Source: Streptomyces sp. WAC05374
Lineage (GTDB): Bacteria > Actinomycetota > Actinomycetes > Streptomycetales > Streptomycetaceae
NCBI RefSeq assembly: GCF_004353505.1
Contig: NZ_SMNQ01000010.1
Coordinates: 1-64,000, forward strand
Reading direction: 5' to 3'
Length of the DNA stretch: 64,000 bases
Every line of letters starts with the position of its first letter. The stretch's first letter is position 1. Shown here piece by piece: positions 18,472 to 26,418 of this stretch. Under the pieces are notes generated by a model. It did not search any database and had not been told where the DNA came from. It saw only the letters and a list, made by a program, of their open reading frames with translations. Made by a program: the position numbers and the translations under genes.

Positions 18472-19127
18472 GCCGGCCGCTCCGTCAGCAGCGCCGGAAG
18501 CTCACGCATGTCGTCGAAGACCACCGTTCCCTCGCCCGTCAGACGCTCGGGCCGGGTCAGTCCGCCGCAGTAGCCGAAGGCGCGCATGCCGGCCGCGCGG
18601 GCGGCGGCGACGCCGTACGGGCTGTCCTCGACGACCGCGCACCGCGACGGCGGGACGCCCATCGTGGCGGCGGCGTGCAGGAACAGGTCGGGGGCGGGCT
18701 TGCCGCGCGGGACGTCGGCCGCGCTGAAGACGCGGCCCTCGAAGCGGGGGAGCAGCCCCGTGGTGGTGAGGTTCTGGCGGATGGAGGCGTGGCCGCCGTT
18801 GGAGGCCAGGCAGTACGGCACCGACAGCGCGTCCAGCGCCTCGGTGATCCCGTCCACCACCGTCAGCTCCGCGTCCAGCGCCGCCTGGTGGCGGTCCTGG
18901 AACGCGTCGAACCAGTCCGGCCGCAGCCGGCGGCCCAGCCGCTCCTCGATGACGGCGGTGTACGTCTCGGACGAGGAGCCCACGAAGAGGTCCACGATCT
19001 CCTCCTCGGTGAAGGAGGCCCCCAGCTCGGCACAGATCTCCGCGTCGACGCGCACGCATATCCGCTCGCTGTCCACGAGGACGCCGTCGCAGTCGAAGAT
19101 CACCAGCTCGACAGGATCATCAGTCAT
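18468..19127 (-). CDS. HAD-IA family hydrolase (beta-phosphoglucomutase-like)
   Basis: A 219-residue HAD enzyme with all four motifs: FDCDGVLVDSE (nucleophile Asp and acid Asp), ASNGG (motif II Ser), RGKPAPDLF (motif III Lys) and VEDSPYGVAAA (motif IV). The cap domain is of the small helical C1 type. Such proteins are sugar-phosphate or phosphoglycolate-type phosphatases or beta-phosphoglucomutases. ATG 19127 is preferred over GTG 19148, which adds seven residues before the usual N-terminus. Coupled to the HEAT gene downstream. Substrate unknown; proximity to deoA hints at a pentose phosphate, but this is weak. Confidence 0.85.
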   Translation of the reverse strand: MTDDPVELVIFDCDGVLVDSERICVRVDAEICAELGASFTEEEIVDLFVGSSSETYTAVIEERLGRRLRPDWFDAFQDRHQAALDAELTVVDGITEALDALSVPYCLASNGGHASIRQNLTTTGLLPRFEGRVFSAADVPRGKPAPDLFLHAAATMGVPPSRCAVVEDSPYGVAAARAAGMRAFGYCGGLTRPERLTGEGTVVFDDMRELPALLTERPA

Positions 19128-19150
19128 AACGGCGCAGCGTACGGGCACCG

Positions 19151-19549
19151 ATGAGTTCCGCCCGTGGCGCGGGTCTCCCTCCCGTGGACACCACGGAACC
19201 GAAGGTCTTCCGCGTCGTCGGCCTCGTCGAGCCGGCCGACGTGGCCCGCCTGTGCGAGGAGCTGACCGGACTGCTCGGCGGGAGCGGCGGCGACGGCGTC
19301 CGCGACGCCACCGGCGACGTCGTCTGTGACGTCGCCGCCGTCACCCGGCCGAACCTCACCACCGTCGACGCCCTCGCCCGGCTCCACCTGACCGCCCGGC
19401 GGCTCGGGCACCGGATGGCCCTGCGCGGGGCCGGGCCCGAGCTGCGGAGGCTGCTGGAGCTGGTCGGGCTCTCCGGGGCGCTCACGCCTGAAGCCGCTCC
19501 GGGAGATCGAACAGGGGGAACCAGCGCTTCACGTCCAGGAACGACGTGA
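19151..19549 (+). CDS. STAS-domain protein (anti-sigma-factor-antagonist-like)
   Basis: A 132-residue protein. Residues about 15-110 fit a STAS fold: VFRVVGLVEPADVARLCEEL, CDVAAVTRPNLTTVDALARLHLTARRLGHRMALRGAGPELRRLLELVGL. The residue normally phosphorylated in SpoIIAA-type antagonists falls around NLTTVDAL, where Thr is present. The last about 20 residues (after GALTPEA) are low-complexity and overlap the 3' end of the convergent sigma-factor gene by 68 bp. ATG 19151 is used; GTG 19184 is an alternative. A partner anti-sigma factor is not in the window. Confidence 0.7.
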   Translation: MSSARGAGLPPVDTTEPKVFRVVGLVEPADVARLCEELTGLLGGSGGDGVRDATGDVVCDVAAVTRPNLTTVDALARLHLTARRLGHRMALRGAGPELRRLLELVGLSGALTPEAAPGDRTGGTSASRPGTT

Positions 19550-20450
19550 TGCCCGAGACCTTCCCGTCCACGATCTCGACGACCATGAGCGCCCACGGGC
19601 TGAAGCCGCCCTCGGGGTCCGGGTGGTAGTGGGCGAACGCGGGGGTGCCGTTGGCCACCACCGGCACCAGCCGCGAGCCCCGGCACACCTCGCCGACGCC
19701 CAGCATCCAGCCGGTGATGTCGTCGTGGCCCCGGAGCCACAGGTCGTAGGGCGGCATGGACAGCGTGGCGTCCTCGTGGAGCAGGGCGGTGAGCGCCGCC
19801 ATGTCGTACCCCTCGAAGGCCGCCACGTACCGGTCGAGGAGCTTCTTCTGCTCCTCGTCCAGCGGGTCGGCCGTGTCCGTCCGCGCCGGCCCGGACTCGG
19901 CCAGTGTCGCCCGGGCCCGCTGCAGCGCGCTGTTGACCGACGCGACCGTGGTGCCGAGCAGCTCGGCCACCTCGCTCGCCTTCCACGCGAGCACCTCGCG
20001 CAGGATGAGCACCGCCCGCTGCTTGGGCGGCAGGTGCTGGAGAGCCGCCACGAACGCGAGCCGCACGGTCTCCTTGGCCACCGCCGCCTCCGCCGGGTCG
20101 GCGACCGACGGCAGCACCCGCCCGTCCGGCACCGGCTCCAGCCAGGTGACCTCCGGCCGCGAGTTGAGCTGCGCCCGCGCCACCGGGGTCGGCGCCGTCA
20201 GGTCCATCGGCCGCGCCCGCTTGTTGCCCGCGTTCAGCGCGTCCAGGCACACGTTCGTCGCGATCCGGTACAGCCAGGACCGCACCGAGGACCGGCCCTC
20301 GAACTTCTCGAAGCTCCGCCACGCCCGGACCATGGTGTCCTGGACGGCGTCCTCCGCCTCGAAGGCCGACCCCAGCATGCGGTAGCAGTACCCCGTCAGC
20401 TCCGTGCGGTACTGCTCCAGGCTCGCCACATCGCTCGCCGTATCCGTCAT
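19482..20450 (-). CDS. ECF RNA polymerase sigma factor with C-terminal SnoaL-like domain
   Basis: A 322-residue sigma-70 family protein. Sigma region 2 covers about 15-85 (YCYRMLGSAFEAEDAVQDTMVRAWR, then SWLYRIATNVCLDAL). Region 4 covers about 130-190 (LQHLPPKQRAVLILREVLAWKASEVAELLGTT). Residues about 205-315 form an NTF2/SnoaL-like domain (LLDRYVAAFEGYDMAALTALLHEDATLSMPPY). This is the SigG/SigJ-like ECF class, where the extra domain may replace an anti-sigma factor. ATG 20450 has GGGGTGGA upstream; ATG 20477 would add nine residues. Targets are unknown. Confidence 0.88.
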   Translation of the reverse strand: MTDTASDVASLEQYRTELTGYCYRMLGSAFEAEDAVQDTMVRAWRSFEKFEGRSSVRSWLYRIATNVCLDALNAGNKRARPMDLTAPTPVARAQLNSRPEVTWLEPVPDGRVLPSVADPAEAAVAKETVRLAFVAALQHLPPKQRAVLILREVLAWKASEVAELLGTTVASVNSALQRARATLAESGPARTDTADPLDEEQKKLLDRYVAAFEGYDMAALTALLHEDATLSMPPYDLWLRGHDDITGWMLGVGEVCRGSRLVPVVANGTPAFAHYHPDPEGGFSPWALMVVEIVDGKVSGITSFLDVKRWFPLFDLPERLQA

Positions 20451-20518
20451 CGCGTCCACCCCGCTCGCGCTTCCCATCCCTCACGACGGAAGCTACCGCA
20501 GGGCACTGACAACGCGGG

Positions 20519-21220
20519 TCAGGTTCCCGGCTTGCGCCCGTAGACGTACACGTCGTCGCCGTTGCGCAGCATGTTCCAGTACGCCTTGGCGTCCGCCTCG
20601 CGCATGTTGACGCAGCCGCGCGAGCCGGGCGGGTTGTACATGGACTTGCCGACGGAGTGGAACGCCTGGCCGCCGTCGAAGAACTGCGCGTACGGCATGC
20701 GCACCTTGTACAGCGTCGACCAGTGGTTGATGTTGCGGTGGTAGATCTTCCGCGCGCCGGTGCGGGTCTCGTCGCCGTCCCGGCCGGTCCGGACCGGCAC
20801 GGGCCCGTACGCCAGCTTGGCGCCGTCCTGGATCCAGGAGAGCTGCCTGGTCAGGTCCACGCACGCGATGCGCCCCTTGTTGGTGGGGCACTTCCCCGCC
20901 GCGTTGGGGTTCTTCCCGGCGGCCCGCTGCTGGAGGATCGTGTTCATCGTCCGCCAGGTGACCTCACCCGCGTACCCGATGGACGGGGTGATCCCGTGCC
21001 AGCGCTGGAACGTCTGGATCGCCTTGCAGTCGGCCGGCGACTGCTTCCCGTCCACCGGCCGGCCCATGAACTTCTCCACCTGCTTCTGGTACGGCCCGGT
21101 CGACGTCGTGCACGACGCCGCCTGTGCCGGTGCGGCGCCGAGCGCGACCGTCAGCGGCACGACCAGGCCCGTGATGCCGAGCGCGACCCCGGCTCTCCTG
21201 CGTATCCCACCCACGTACAC
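20519..21220 (-). CDS. Secreted L,D-transpeptidase (YkuD)
   Basis: About 233 residues. Signal peptide with a basic start, a hydrophobic run (GVALGITGLVVPLTVAL) and the cleavage motif AQA-A near residue 35. The N-terminal half resembles a peptidoglycan-binding helical module (CKAIQTFQRWHGI). The C-terminal catalytic YkuD domain carries FHSVGKSMYNPPGSRGCVNM with the catalytic His and Cys. It should make 3-3 crosslinks in, or attach proteins to, peptidoglycan outside the membrane. Three GTGs (21223, 21220, 21214) follow an AGGGGGA tract, so the exact start is open. Confidence 0.88.
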   Translation of the reverse strand: MYVGGIRRRAGVALGITGLVVPLTVALGAAPAQAASCTTSTGPYQKQVEKFMGRPVDGKQSPADCKAIQTFQRWHGITPSIGYAGEVTWRTMNTILQQRAAGKNPNAAGKCPTNKGRIACVDLTRQLSWIQDGAKLAYGPVPVRTGRDGDETRTGARKIYHRNINHWSTLYKVRMPYAQFFDGGQAFHSVGKSMYNPPGSRGCVNMREADAKAYWNMLRNGDDVYVYGRKPGT

Positions 21221-21247
21221 CACTCCCCCTGGAGCCCCTGCTTCTGG

Positions 21248-22537
21248 TTATGCCCTTAGGACGCTCGGGGAAGCGGTGCGGTTGTACGTTTCCCGGGACT
21301 TCCGGTTTTCCACGCGCGCGGCGTGCGTCCCGTACAGGGTCAGCGACACGACCCCGAGGACGGCGACCAGGCCGAGCAGGACCGTGCCCGCCCACCCGCC
21401 GGCGTGGAAGGCGACCGCGCCGAGCGTGCCGCCCGCGCTGCTGCCGAGGTAGTACGCCGACTGGTACAGCGCGGACGCCTGCGCCCGTCCGGTCCTCGCC
21501 GTCCGGCTCACCGACGAGGAGGCGACCGCGTGACCGGCGAAGAACCCGGCGGTGATCAGGACCAGGCCGAGCAGCACCGGCGCCAGCCCGTCCGACAGGG
21601 ACAGCAGCAGTCCGGCCGCCGTCGTGGTCACCGCCAGGTACAGCGCCCCGCGCCGGCCCATGCGGCCCACCAGCCTGCCCGCCGCGGCCGAGGACACCGT
21701 ACCGACCAGGTAGATCAGGAAGATCGAACCGATCACGCCCTGCGGCAGCGAGAACGGCGCCTCGACGAGCCGGTAGCCGATCACGGTGTAGACCGCGCCG
21801 AAGACCGTCATGAACAGCGCGCCGATCGCGTACAGCCGCATCAGCAGCGGGTCCGACAGGTGCGTGCGGACCGCACCCGCCAGCGCCCGCGGGCCGAGCG
21901 AGCCGGGGGAGAAGTGCCGTGCCGCCGGGATCAGCAGGCGGAACACCACCGCGCACACCAGCGCCATCAGCCCCACCGCGGCGAGCGCCGCCCGCCAGCC
22001 CCAGAGCTGCGCCGCCCAGCCGGTGACGATCCGGCCGCTCATGCCGCCGATGCTGTTGCCCGCCACGAACAGGCCGATCGCCGCGATCAGCGCCTTGGGG
22101 CGCACCTCCTCCGCCAGGTACGCCATGGCCGACGCGGGCAGCCCCGCGAGCGCGGCGCCCTGCACGGCGCGCAGCGCGACCAGCCACGGAAGGCTCGGGG
22201 CGAACGGGACGAGCAGGCCGACGGCGACGGCGACCGCGAGGGAGGCGGTCATCAGCGTGCGGCGGCCGAACCGCTCGGACAGGGCGCTCAGCGGCAGGAC
22301 GCACAGGGCGAGCGCACCGGTGGCGGCGGACACGGTCCAACTGGCGGCCGAGGCGCTCACGCCGAAGTCGGCGGAGACGGCCGGGAGCAGGGCCTGCGTC
22401 GAGTAGAGGAGGGCGAAGGCGGCGACTCCGGCGGCGAGGAGCGCGAAGCTCATCCGGCGGTAGCCGGGGCGGCCGGGGGAAAGGCGAGTGTCGGCGACCG
22501 CTTCGGTGGCGGCCGCCTTGGTACTGGCGGAAGGCAT
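21248..22537 (-). CDS. MFS transporter (YnfM-like)
   Basis: A 429-residue, 12-helix major facilitator. It has SERFGRRTLMTASL (the loop 2-3 motif DxxGRR-like), LVALRAVQGAALAGLPASAMAYLAEE and LVGRMGRRGAL in the second half. It resembles the drug:H+ antiporter-1 / inner-membrane transporter YnfM group. The substrate is unknown. It is divergent from a LysR regulator with a 62-bp shared intergenic region that contains CATGC-n7-GCATG (22563-22579). That arrangement makes it the probable target of the regulator. Confidence 0.88.
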   Translation of the reverse strand: MPSASTKAAATEAVADTRLSPGRPGYRRMSFALLAAGVAAFALLYSTQALLPAVSADFGVSASAASWTVSAATGALALCVLPLSALSERFGRRTLMTASLAVAVAVGLLVPFAPSLPWLVALRAVQGAALAGLPASAMAYLAEEVRPKALIAAIGLFVAGNSIGGMSGRIVTGWAAQLWGWRAALAAVGLMALVCAVVFRLLIPAARHFSPGSLGPRALAGAVRTHLSDPLLMRLYAIGALFMTVFGAVYTVIGYRLVEAPFSLPQGVIGSIFLIYLVGTVSSAAAGRLVGRMGRRGALYLAVTTTAAGLLLSLSDGLAPVLLGLVLITAGFFAGHAVASSSVSRTARTGRAQASALYQSAYYLGSSAGGTLGAVAFHAGGWAGTVLLGLVAVLGVVSLTLYGTHAARVENRKSRETYNRTASPSVLRA

Positions 22538-22562
22538 GTCTCGACCGTAGGCACCCCCGCTT

Positions 22563-22579
22563 CATGCGTCCAATGCATG
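22563..22579. promoter_or_regulatory. Candidate LysR-type operator
   Basis: Inverted repeat CATGC-n7-GCATG in the 62-bp divergent region between the MFS and LysR genes. The T-n11-A like geometry is usual for LysR-family binding sites. It would control both promoters. Confidence 0.5.
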
Positions 22580-22599
22580 GAACGGCTTTAATCGTTCCC

Positions 22600-23559
22600 A
22601 TGGCGCATAACCACAGCTCACGCGGGTGGCTGTCACCGAACAGTAACGAAGAAGACATGGGGCTGCTGCTTGCGCCGCGGCTCGCGTACTTCGCGGCGGT
22701 CGCCCGCCACGAGCATGTGACGCGGGCCGCGCACGACCTGGGCGTGCCGCAGTCCACGCTCTCGCGGGCCATGGTCCGCCTCGAACAGGACCTGGGCGTC
22801 GCGCTGTTCGCCCGCAAGGGCCGCACGGTCTCGCTCACCCCGGCGGGGCGCACGTTCCTGGCCTCCGCCGAGCGGGCGCTGGCGGAGGTGGAGCGCTCCG
22901 CCGACGCGGTACGGGCGGACGCCGACCCCTCGGCGGGGCGCGTCGCCTTCGGGTTCCTGCACACGCTGGGCTCGGAGACCGTTCCCGGGCTCATCCGCGC
23001 CTTCCGGGTGGACCACCCCAAGGTGCGGTTCACGCTCGTCCAGAACTACGGGGAGGCCATGATCGAGCGCCTGCGCGCCGGCGACCTGGACCTGTGCCTG
23101 ACCTCGCCCGTGCCGGACGCGCCCGACCTGGTGGCCCGCCGCCTGGACGAGCAGCGGCTGCGGCTCGTCGTCCCGGACGACCACCGGCTGGCCGTCCGCA
23201 AGCGCGTCCGCCTCGCGGAGGCCGCCGACGAAACGTTCGTCACCCTGGAGCCGGGCTACGGGCTGCGCCGCATCACCGACGCGCTGTGCGCCGAGGCGGG
23301 CTTCGCGCCCCGGATCGCCTTCGAGGGCGAGGAGGCCGAGACCCTGCGCGGCCTGGTCGCCGCGGGGCTCGGCGTGGCGCTGCTGCCGCCTCCGGCGGTG
23401 CCGCGCCCCGGCGTCGTCGAACTCACGGTCACCGCCCCGCGCGCCGCCCGCGAGATCGGCGTCGCCTGGCTCGACGGCCACCCCGACACCCCGCCGGTGG
23501 CGGCCTTCAAGCGGTTCCTGCTCTCCCGGCGCGGCCGCCTGCTGACCGAGCCGGAATAG
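22600..23559 (+). CDS. LysR-family transcriptional regulator
   Basis: A 319-residue LysR regulator. The winged helix lies at about residues 18-75 (LAYFAAVARHEHVTRAAHDLGVPQSTLSRAMVRLEQDLGVALFARKGRTVSLTPAG). The effector domain, about 100-310, ends RGRLLTEPE. ATG 22600 (MAHNHSS) is favoured by recalled homologues, although the HTH only begins about 17 residues later and ATG 22657 is possible. It faces the MFS gene across a short shared region with an inverted repeat. Likely controls that exporter; the inducer is unknown. Confidence 0.88.
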   Translation: MAHNHSSRGWLSPNSNEEDMGLLLAPRLAYFAAVARHEHVTRAAHDLGVPQSTLSRAMVRLEQDLGVALFARKGRTVSLTPAGRTFLASAERALAEVERSADAVRADADPSAGRVAFGFLHTLGSETVPGLIRAFRVDHPKVRFTLVQNYGEAMIERLRAGDLDLCLTSPVPDAPDLVARRLDEQRLRLVVPDDHRLAVRKRVRLAEAADETFVTLEPGYGLRRITDALCAEAGFAPRIAFEGEEAETLRGLVAAGLGVALLPPPAVPRPGVVELTVTAPRAAREIGVAWLDGHPDTPPVAAFKRFLLSRRGRLLTEPE

Positions 23560-23565
23560 AAGCCG

Positions 23566-24336
23566 CTAACGCCGCAGGGCGCGGCCGAAGCCCGATGCCA
23601 GCGGCATCCGCAGGCCCAGCGGCGGCGGGGCCGCCAGGGCGTCGGCGACCGGGCGGGAGAGCGGGTGGCCGAACAGCGCGCCCAGCACGAAGTCGGCGGC
23701 CAGGGCGAGCACTTCCGCGCGGTGCTCGCGCAGCGCGTGGCCGTCCGAGTGGACCTCGAAGCGGCAGGTGTCCCGGTTGGCCTTCTTGGCCCGCTCCGCC
23801 AGCCGGTACGACAGTTCCGGGTCCGTGCGCGTGTCGTTCGTGCCGTGCGCGATCAGCACCCGGCGGCCGGCGAGCTGTTTCACCGGTTCGGGTGCCGCCG
23901 CCACGTCGTCCTCCGGCAACCAGGGGGCGAGCGCCAGCACGCAGTTGACGGCCGTGTGGCCCGCGGCGCGCAGCGCGGCCCGGCCGCCCATGCCGTGCCC
24001 GGCGAGGCAGACCGGGACGTCGCCGTACCGCCGTACGACCTCCGAGGCGGCCCACCGGGCGTCCGCCGCGAGCCGCTCGTCGGCGCCGTTCCAGCCGCGC
24101 CCCCGGTACCGCACCACATGGGCGACCAGGCCGTCCGCCCGCCCGGCCCGCACCAGGTGGCGCGCCAGCGGCAGGGCGGCCGCGCGGGCGACCGGCGACG
24201 GGCCGCGCCCCGACTCGGGCTCGCCGTCCGGGAGGAGCAGCACCACGCCGCCCACCGCCGGGGCGGCCCTGCCGACGGGCCGGCCCAGTCTGGGCGCCCG
24301 CGCGCCGGAGGTGCCTACGAGTGCCTGGAGTGCCAT
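23566..24336 (-). CDS. Alpha/beta-hydrolase-fold protein with Gly at the nucleophile position
   Basis: A 256-residue protein. VVLLLPDGEPES is the first core strand with an oxyanion-type turn. VCLAGHGMGGRAALRAA at residues 109-125 is the nucleophile elbow, but the usual Ser is Gly115 (G-H-G-M-G). LIAHGTNDTRTDPE supplies the acid Asp and SDGHAL the His. Order and spacing fit dienelactone-hydrolase or lysophospholipase-like enzymes. With Gly in place of Ser it may be non-hydrolytic or use another residue. It ends 6 bp after the convergent LysR gene and faces add. Function not assigned. Confidence 0.75.
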   Translation of the reverse strand: MALQALVGTSGARAPRLGRPVGRAAPAVGGVVLLLPDGEPESGRGPSPVARAAALPLARHLVRAGRADGLVAHVVRYRGRGWNGADERLAADARWAASEVVRRYGDVPVCLAGHGMGGRAALRAAGHTAVNCVLALAPWLPEDDVAAAPEPVKQLAGRRVLIAHGTNDTRTDPELSYRLAERAKKANRDTCRFEVHSDGHALREHRAEVLALAADFVLGALFGHPLSRPVADALAAPPPLGLRMPLASGFGRALRR

Positions 24337-24408
24337 GGCAGAACAGTCTCAGAAGCGGAGGTGTACGCGGTCCGTACGCGCGGTCACTGTTACGTATCGA
24401 CGCGCCTT

Positions 24409-24420
24409 CTACGCGCGTAG
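24409..24420 (+). promoter_or_regulatory. Operator CTACGCGCGTAG in the add promoter
   Basis: Exact palindrome. A -10 box TAGAGT (24425-24430) follows after 4 bp and the add ATG after a further 6 nt, so the mRNA is leaderless and the operator fills the -35/-10 spacer. A related half site, TACGCGCGG, lies about 35 bp upstream (near 24375). Confidence 0.8.
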
Positions 24421-24436
24421 GGGCTAGAGTTCGAAA

Positions 24437-25591
24437 ATGACGAGCCAGACACCCGACATCCCGACCGCGGACCAGATCCGCCGCGCCCCCAAGGTGCTGC
24501 TCCACGACCACCTCGACGGCGGTCTGCGCCCGGGCACCATCCTCGATCTCGCCGAAGCCTCCGGATACACCGCGCTGCCCGAGCACGAGCCGGACAAGCT
24601 CGGCATCTGGTTCCGCGAGGCCGCCGACTCCGGCTCGCTGGAGCGCTACCTGGAGACCTTCGCGCACACCTGCGCCGTCATGCAGACCCGCGAGGCCCTC
24701 GTCCGCGTCGCCGCCGAGTGCGCCGAGGACCTGGCCGAGGACGGCGTCGTGTACGCGGAGGTGCGCTACGCCCCGGAACAGCACCTGGAGAAGGGCCTCA
24801 CCCTCGAAGAGGTCGTCGAGGCCGTCAACGAGGGCTTCCGGCTGGGCGAGCGCCGCGCCCGCGACAACGGCCACCGCATCCGGGTGGGCGCCCTGCTCAC
24901 CGCCATGCGGCACGCCGCCCGCGCGCTGGAGATCGCCGAACTCGCCAACCGCTACCGCGACAACGGCGTCGTCGGCTTCGACATCGCGGGCGCGGAGGCC
25001 GGTTACCCGCCCACCCGCCACCTCGACGCCTTCGAGTACCTGAAGCGGGAGAACAACCACTTCACCATCCACGCCGGTGAGGCGTTCGGCCTGCCGTCCA
25101 TCTGGCAGGCCCTCCAGTGGTGCGGCGCCGACCGCCTCGGCCACGGGGTGCGCATCATCGACGACATCCAGGTCGCCGAGGACGGCACCGTCGCGCTCGG
25201 CCGCCTCGCCGCGTACGTGCGCGACAAGCGCATCCCGCTGGAGCTGTGCCCGACCTCCAACCTCCAGACCGGTGCCGCCGACTCGTACGCCGAGCACCCC
25301 ATCGGGCTGCTGCGCCGCCTGCACTTCCGGGCCACGGTCAACACCGACAACCGGCTGATGTCGGGCACCAGCATGAGCCGTGAATTCGAGCTGCTGACCG
25401 AGACGTTCGGCTACACGCTCGACGACATGCAGTGGTTCACCGTCAATGCGATGAAATCAGCATTCATTCCTTTCGACGAACGGCTGGCGATGATCAATGA
25501 CGTGATCAAGCCCGGGTACGCCGAGTTGAAGTCCGAATGGCTGTTCCGGCAGACCGCCGCGACCAGCGATTCCTCGCCGAAGACGCCCTGA
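24437..25591 (+). CDS. add: Adenosine deaminase
   Basis: A 384-residue zinc enzyme converting adenosine and deoxyadenosine to inosine forms. HDHLDGGLRP gives metal His23 and His25; HAGE at 212-215 gives the third His and catalytic Glu; RLGHGVRI carries the catalytic His; CPTSNLQT and TVNTDNRLM complete the Asp/Asn site. Length is slightly above the bacterial norm (about 340), as in other Streptomyces. ATG 24437 lies 6 nt after a TAGAGT -10 box, so the mRNA is probably leaderless. Its product feeds PunA at 40011. A separate operator controls it. Confidence 0.95.
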   Translation: MTSQTPDIPTADQIRRAPKVLLHDHLDGGLRPGTILDLAEASGYTALPEHEPDKLGIWFREAADSGSLERYLETFAHTCAVMQTREALVRVAAECAEDLAEDGVVYAEVRYAPEQHLEKGLTLEEVVEAVNEGFRLGERRARDNGHRIRVGALLTAMRHAARALEIAELANRYRDNGVVGFDIAGAEAGYPPTRHLDAFEYLKRENNHFTIHAGEAFGLPSIWQALQWCGADRLGHGVRIIDDIQVAEDGTVALGRLAAYVRDKRIPLELCPTSNLQTGAADSYAEHPIGLLRRLHFRATVNTDNRLMSGTSMSREFELLTETFGYTLDDMQWFTVNAMKSAFIPFDERLAMINDVIKPGYAELKSEWLFRQTAATSDSSPKTP

Positions 25592-25720
25592 CGCCACCGG
25601 CCCGCGAACGGCCGGGAATTCCATGACCTGGCCGTTTCGGGTGTTTGCGGGGGTCACGGAACGATGACTAAGTTGCAGAGCCGCTCATCTTTCCCCGAGT
25701 TCCCCCAAGGACGAAATTCG

Positions 25721-26065
25721 ATGAAGCAGTCTGCCGCCAAGACCCTCGGTGTCGCCGCTCTCGGCGCCGCGTTCGCCGCTGCCGCCGCCGGCACCGCATC
25801 CGCGGCCACCACGACGCCCACCAGCGCCGCGCTGGGCGCCGCCACCGCCACCGCGGTGCCGGTCCTCACCTCGGCCGTCGAGCAGGCTCCGAACAACGCC
25901 ACCGAGCTGCTGGCCACCGGTCAGGAACTGACCGGCGCCGCCACCAAGAACGCCTCGCTCCAGGGCCTGCCCATCGACCCCGCCACCGCGACCGGCCTCC
26001 TCGGCGGCCTGCCCGTCGGCGGTGCCGTCCCCGGCCTCCCCGCCCTCCCCGGCCTCGGCGCCTGA
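25721..26065 (+). CDS. Small secreted Ala-rich protein
   Basis: A 114-residue protein with a clear signal peptide (KTLGVAALGAAFAAAAAGTASA-A, cleavage near residue 28). The rest is low-complexity, Ala/Thr/Gly/Pro-rich, ending GLPALPGLGA. AAGGA lies about 10 nt before ATG 25721. Such proteins are common in Streptomyces and are mostly uncharacterised; I do not recognise a domain. It is followed by a strong bidirectional terminator and stands alone after add. Confidence 0.75.
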   Translation: MKQSAAKTLGVAALGAAFAAAAAGTASAATTTPTSAALGAATATAVPVLTSAVEQAPNNATELLATGQELTGAATKNASLQGLPIDPATATGLLGGLPVGGAVPGLPALPGLGA

Positions 26066-26087
26066 GCCACCGCCCGGCGCGTACGCG

Positions 26088-26122
26088 AAGGGGGCGCCCA
26101 CCGTGATGGTGGGCGCCCCCTT
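26088..26122. terminator. Bidirectional terminator between secreted-protein and pspC genes
   Basis: Perfect 15-bp stem AAGGGGGCGCCCACC / GGTGGGCGCCCCCTT, loop GTGAT, between convergent genes ending at 26065 and 26141. It ends in TT on one strand and AA-flanked on the other, so it can serve both. Confidence 0.9.
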
Positions 26123-26140
26123 CCGTGTGCGCGGGCCGCG

Positions 26141-26341
26141 CTACCAGGCCGGCTTCGCGGCCTTCTCCGACGGCAGCAGCATCCACAGCGCCAGGTACAG
26201 CAGGAACTGCGGACCCGGCAGCAGGCACGAGGCCACGAAGATCACACGCATCGTCGTCGCGGAGGTGCCGAAGCGCCGTGCCAGCGCTGCGCACACTCCG
26301 CCGATCATCTTCCCGTCACGCGGGCGGACAAGTGCGGCCAT
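26141..26341 (-). CDS. PspC-domain membrane protein
   Basis: A 66-residue PspC protein: LVRPRDGKMIGGVCAALARRFG followed by one membrane segment (VIFVASCLLPGPQFLLYLALWMLL) and a short Lys tail. GAAGGAG sits 6 nt before ATG 26341, which settles the start against upstream ATG 26386. PspC domains occur in membrane-stress proteins; here it is a minimal single-domain version with no PspA or kinase partner nearby. Confidence 0.88.
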   Translation of the reverse strand: MAALVRPRDGKMIGGVCAALARRFGTSATTMRVIFVASCLLPGPQFLLYLALWMLLPSEKAAKPAW

Positions 26342-26418
26342 GGTGGGCTCCTTCGCGATGAAGTCGTTGTGCTCCGTTGACTCCATCCTCGCCTCGAAGG
26401 CCCGGACAAAACGTCGGA

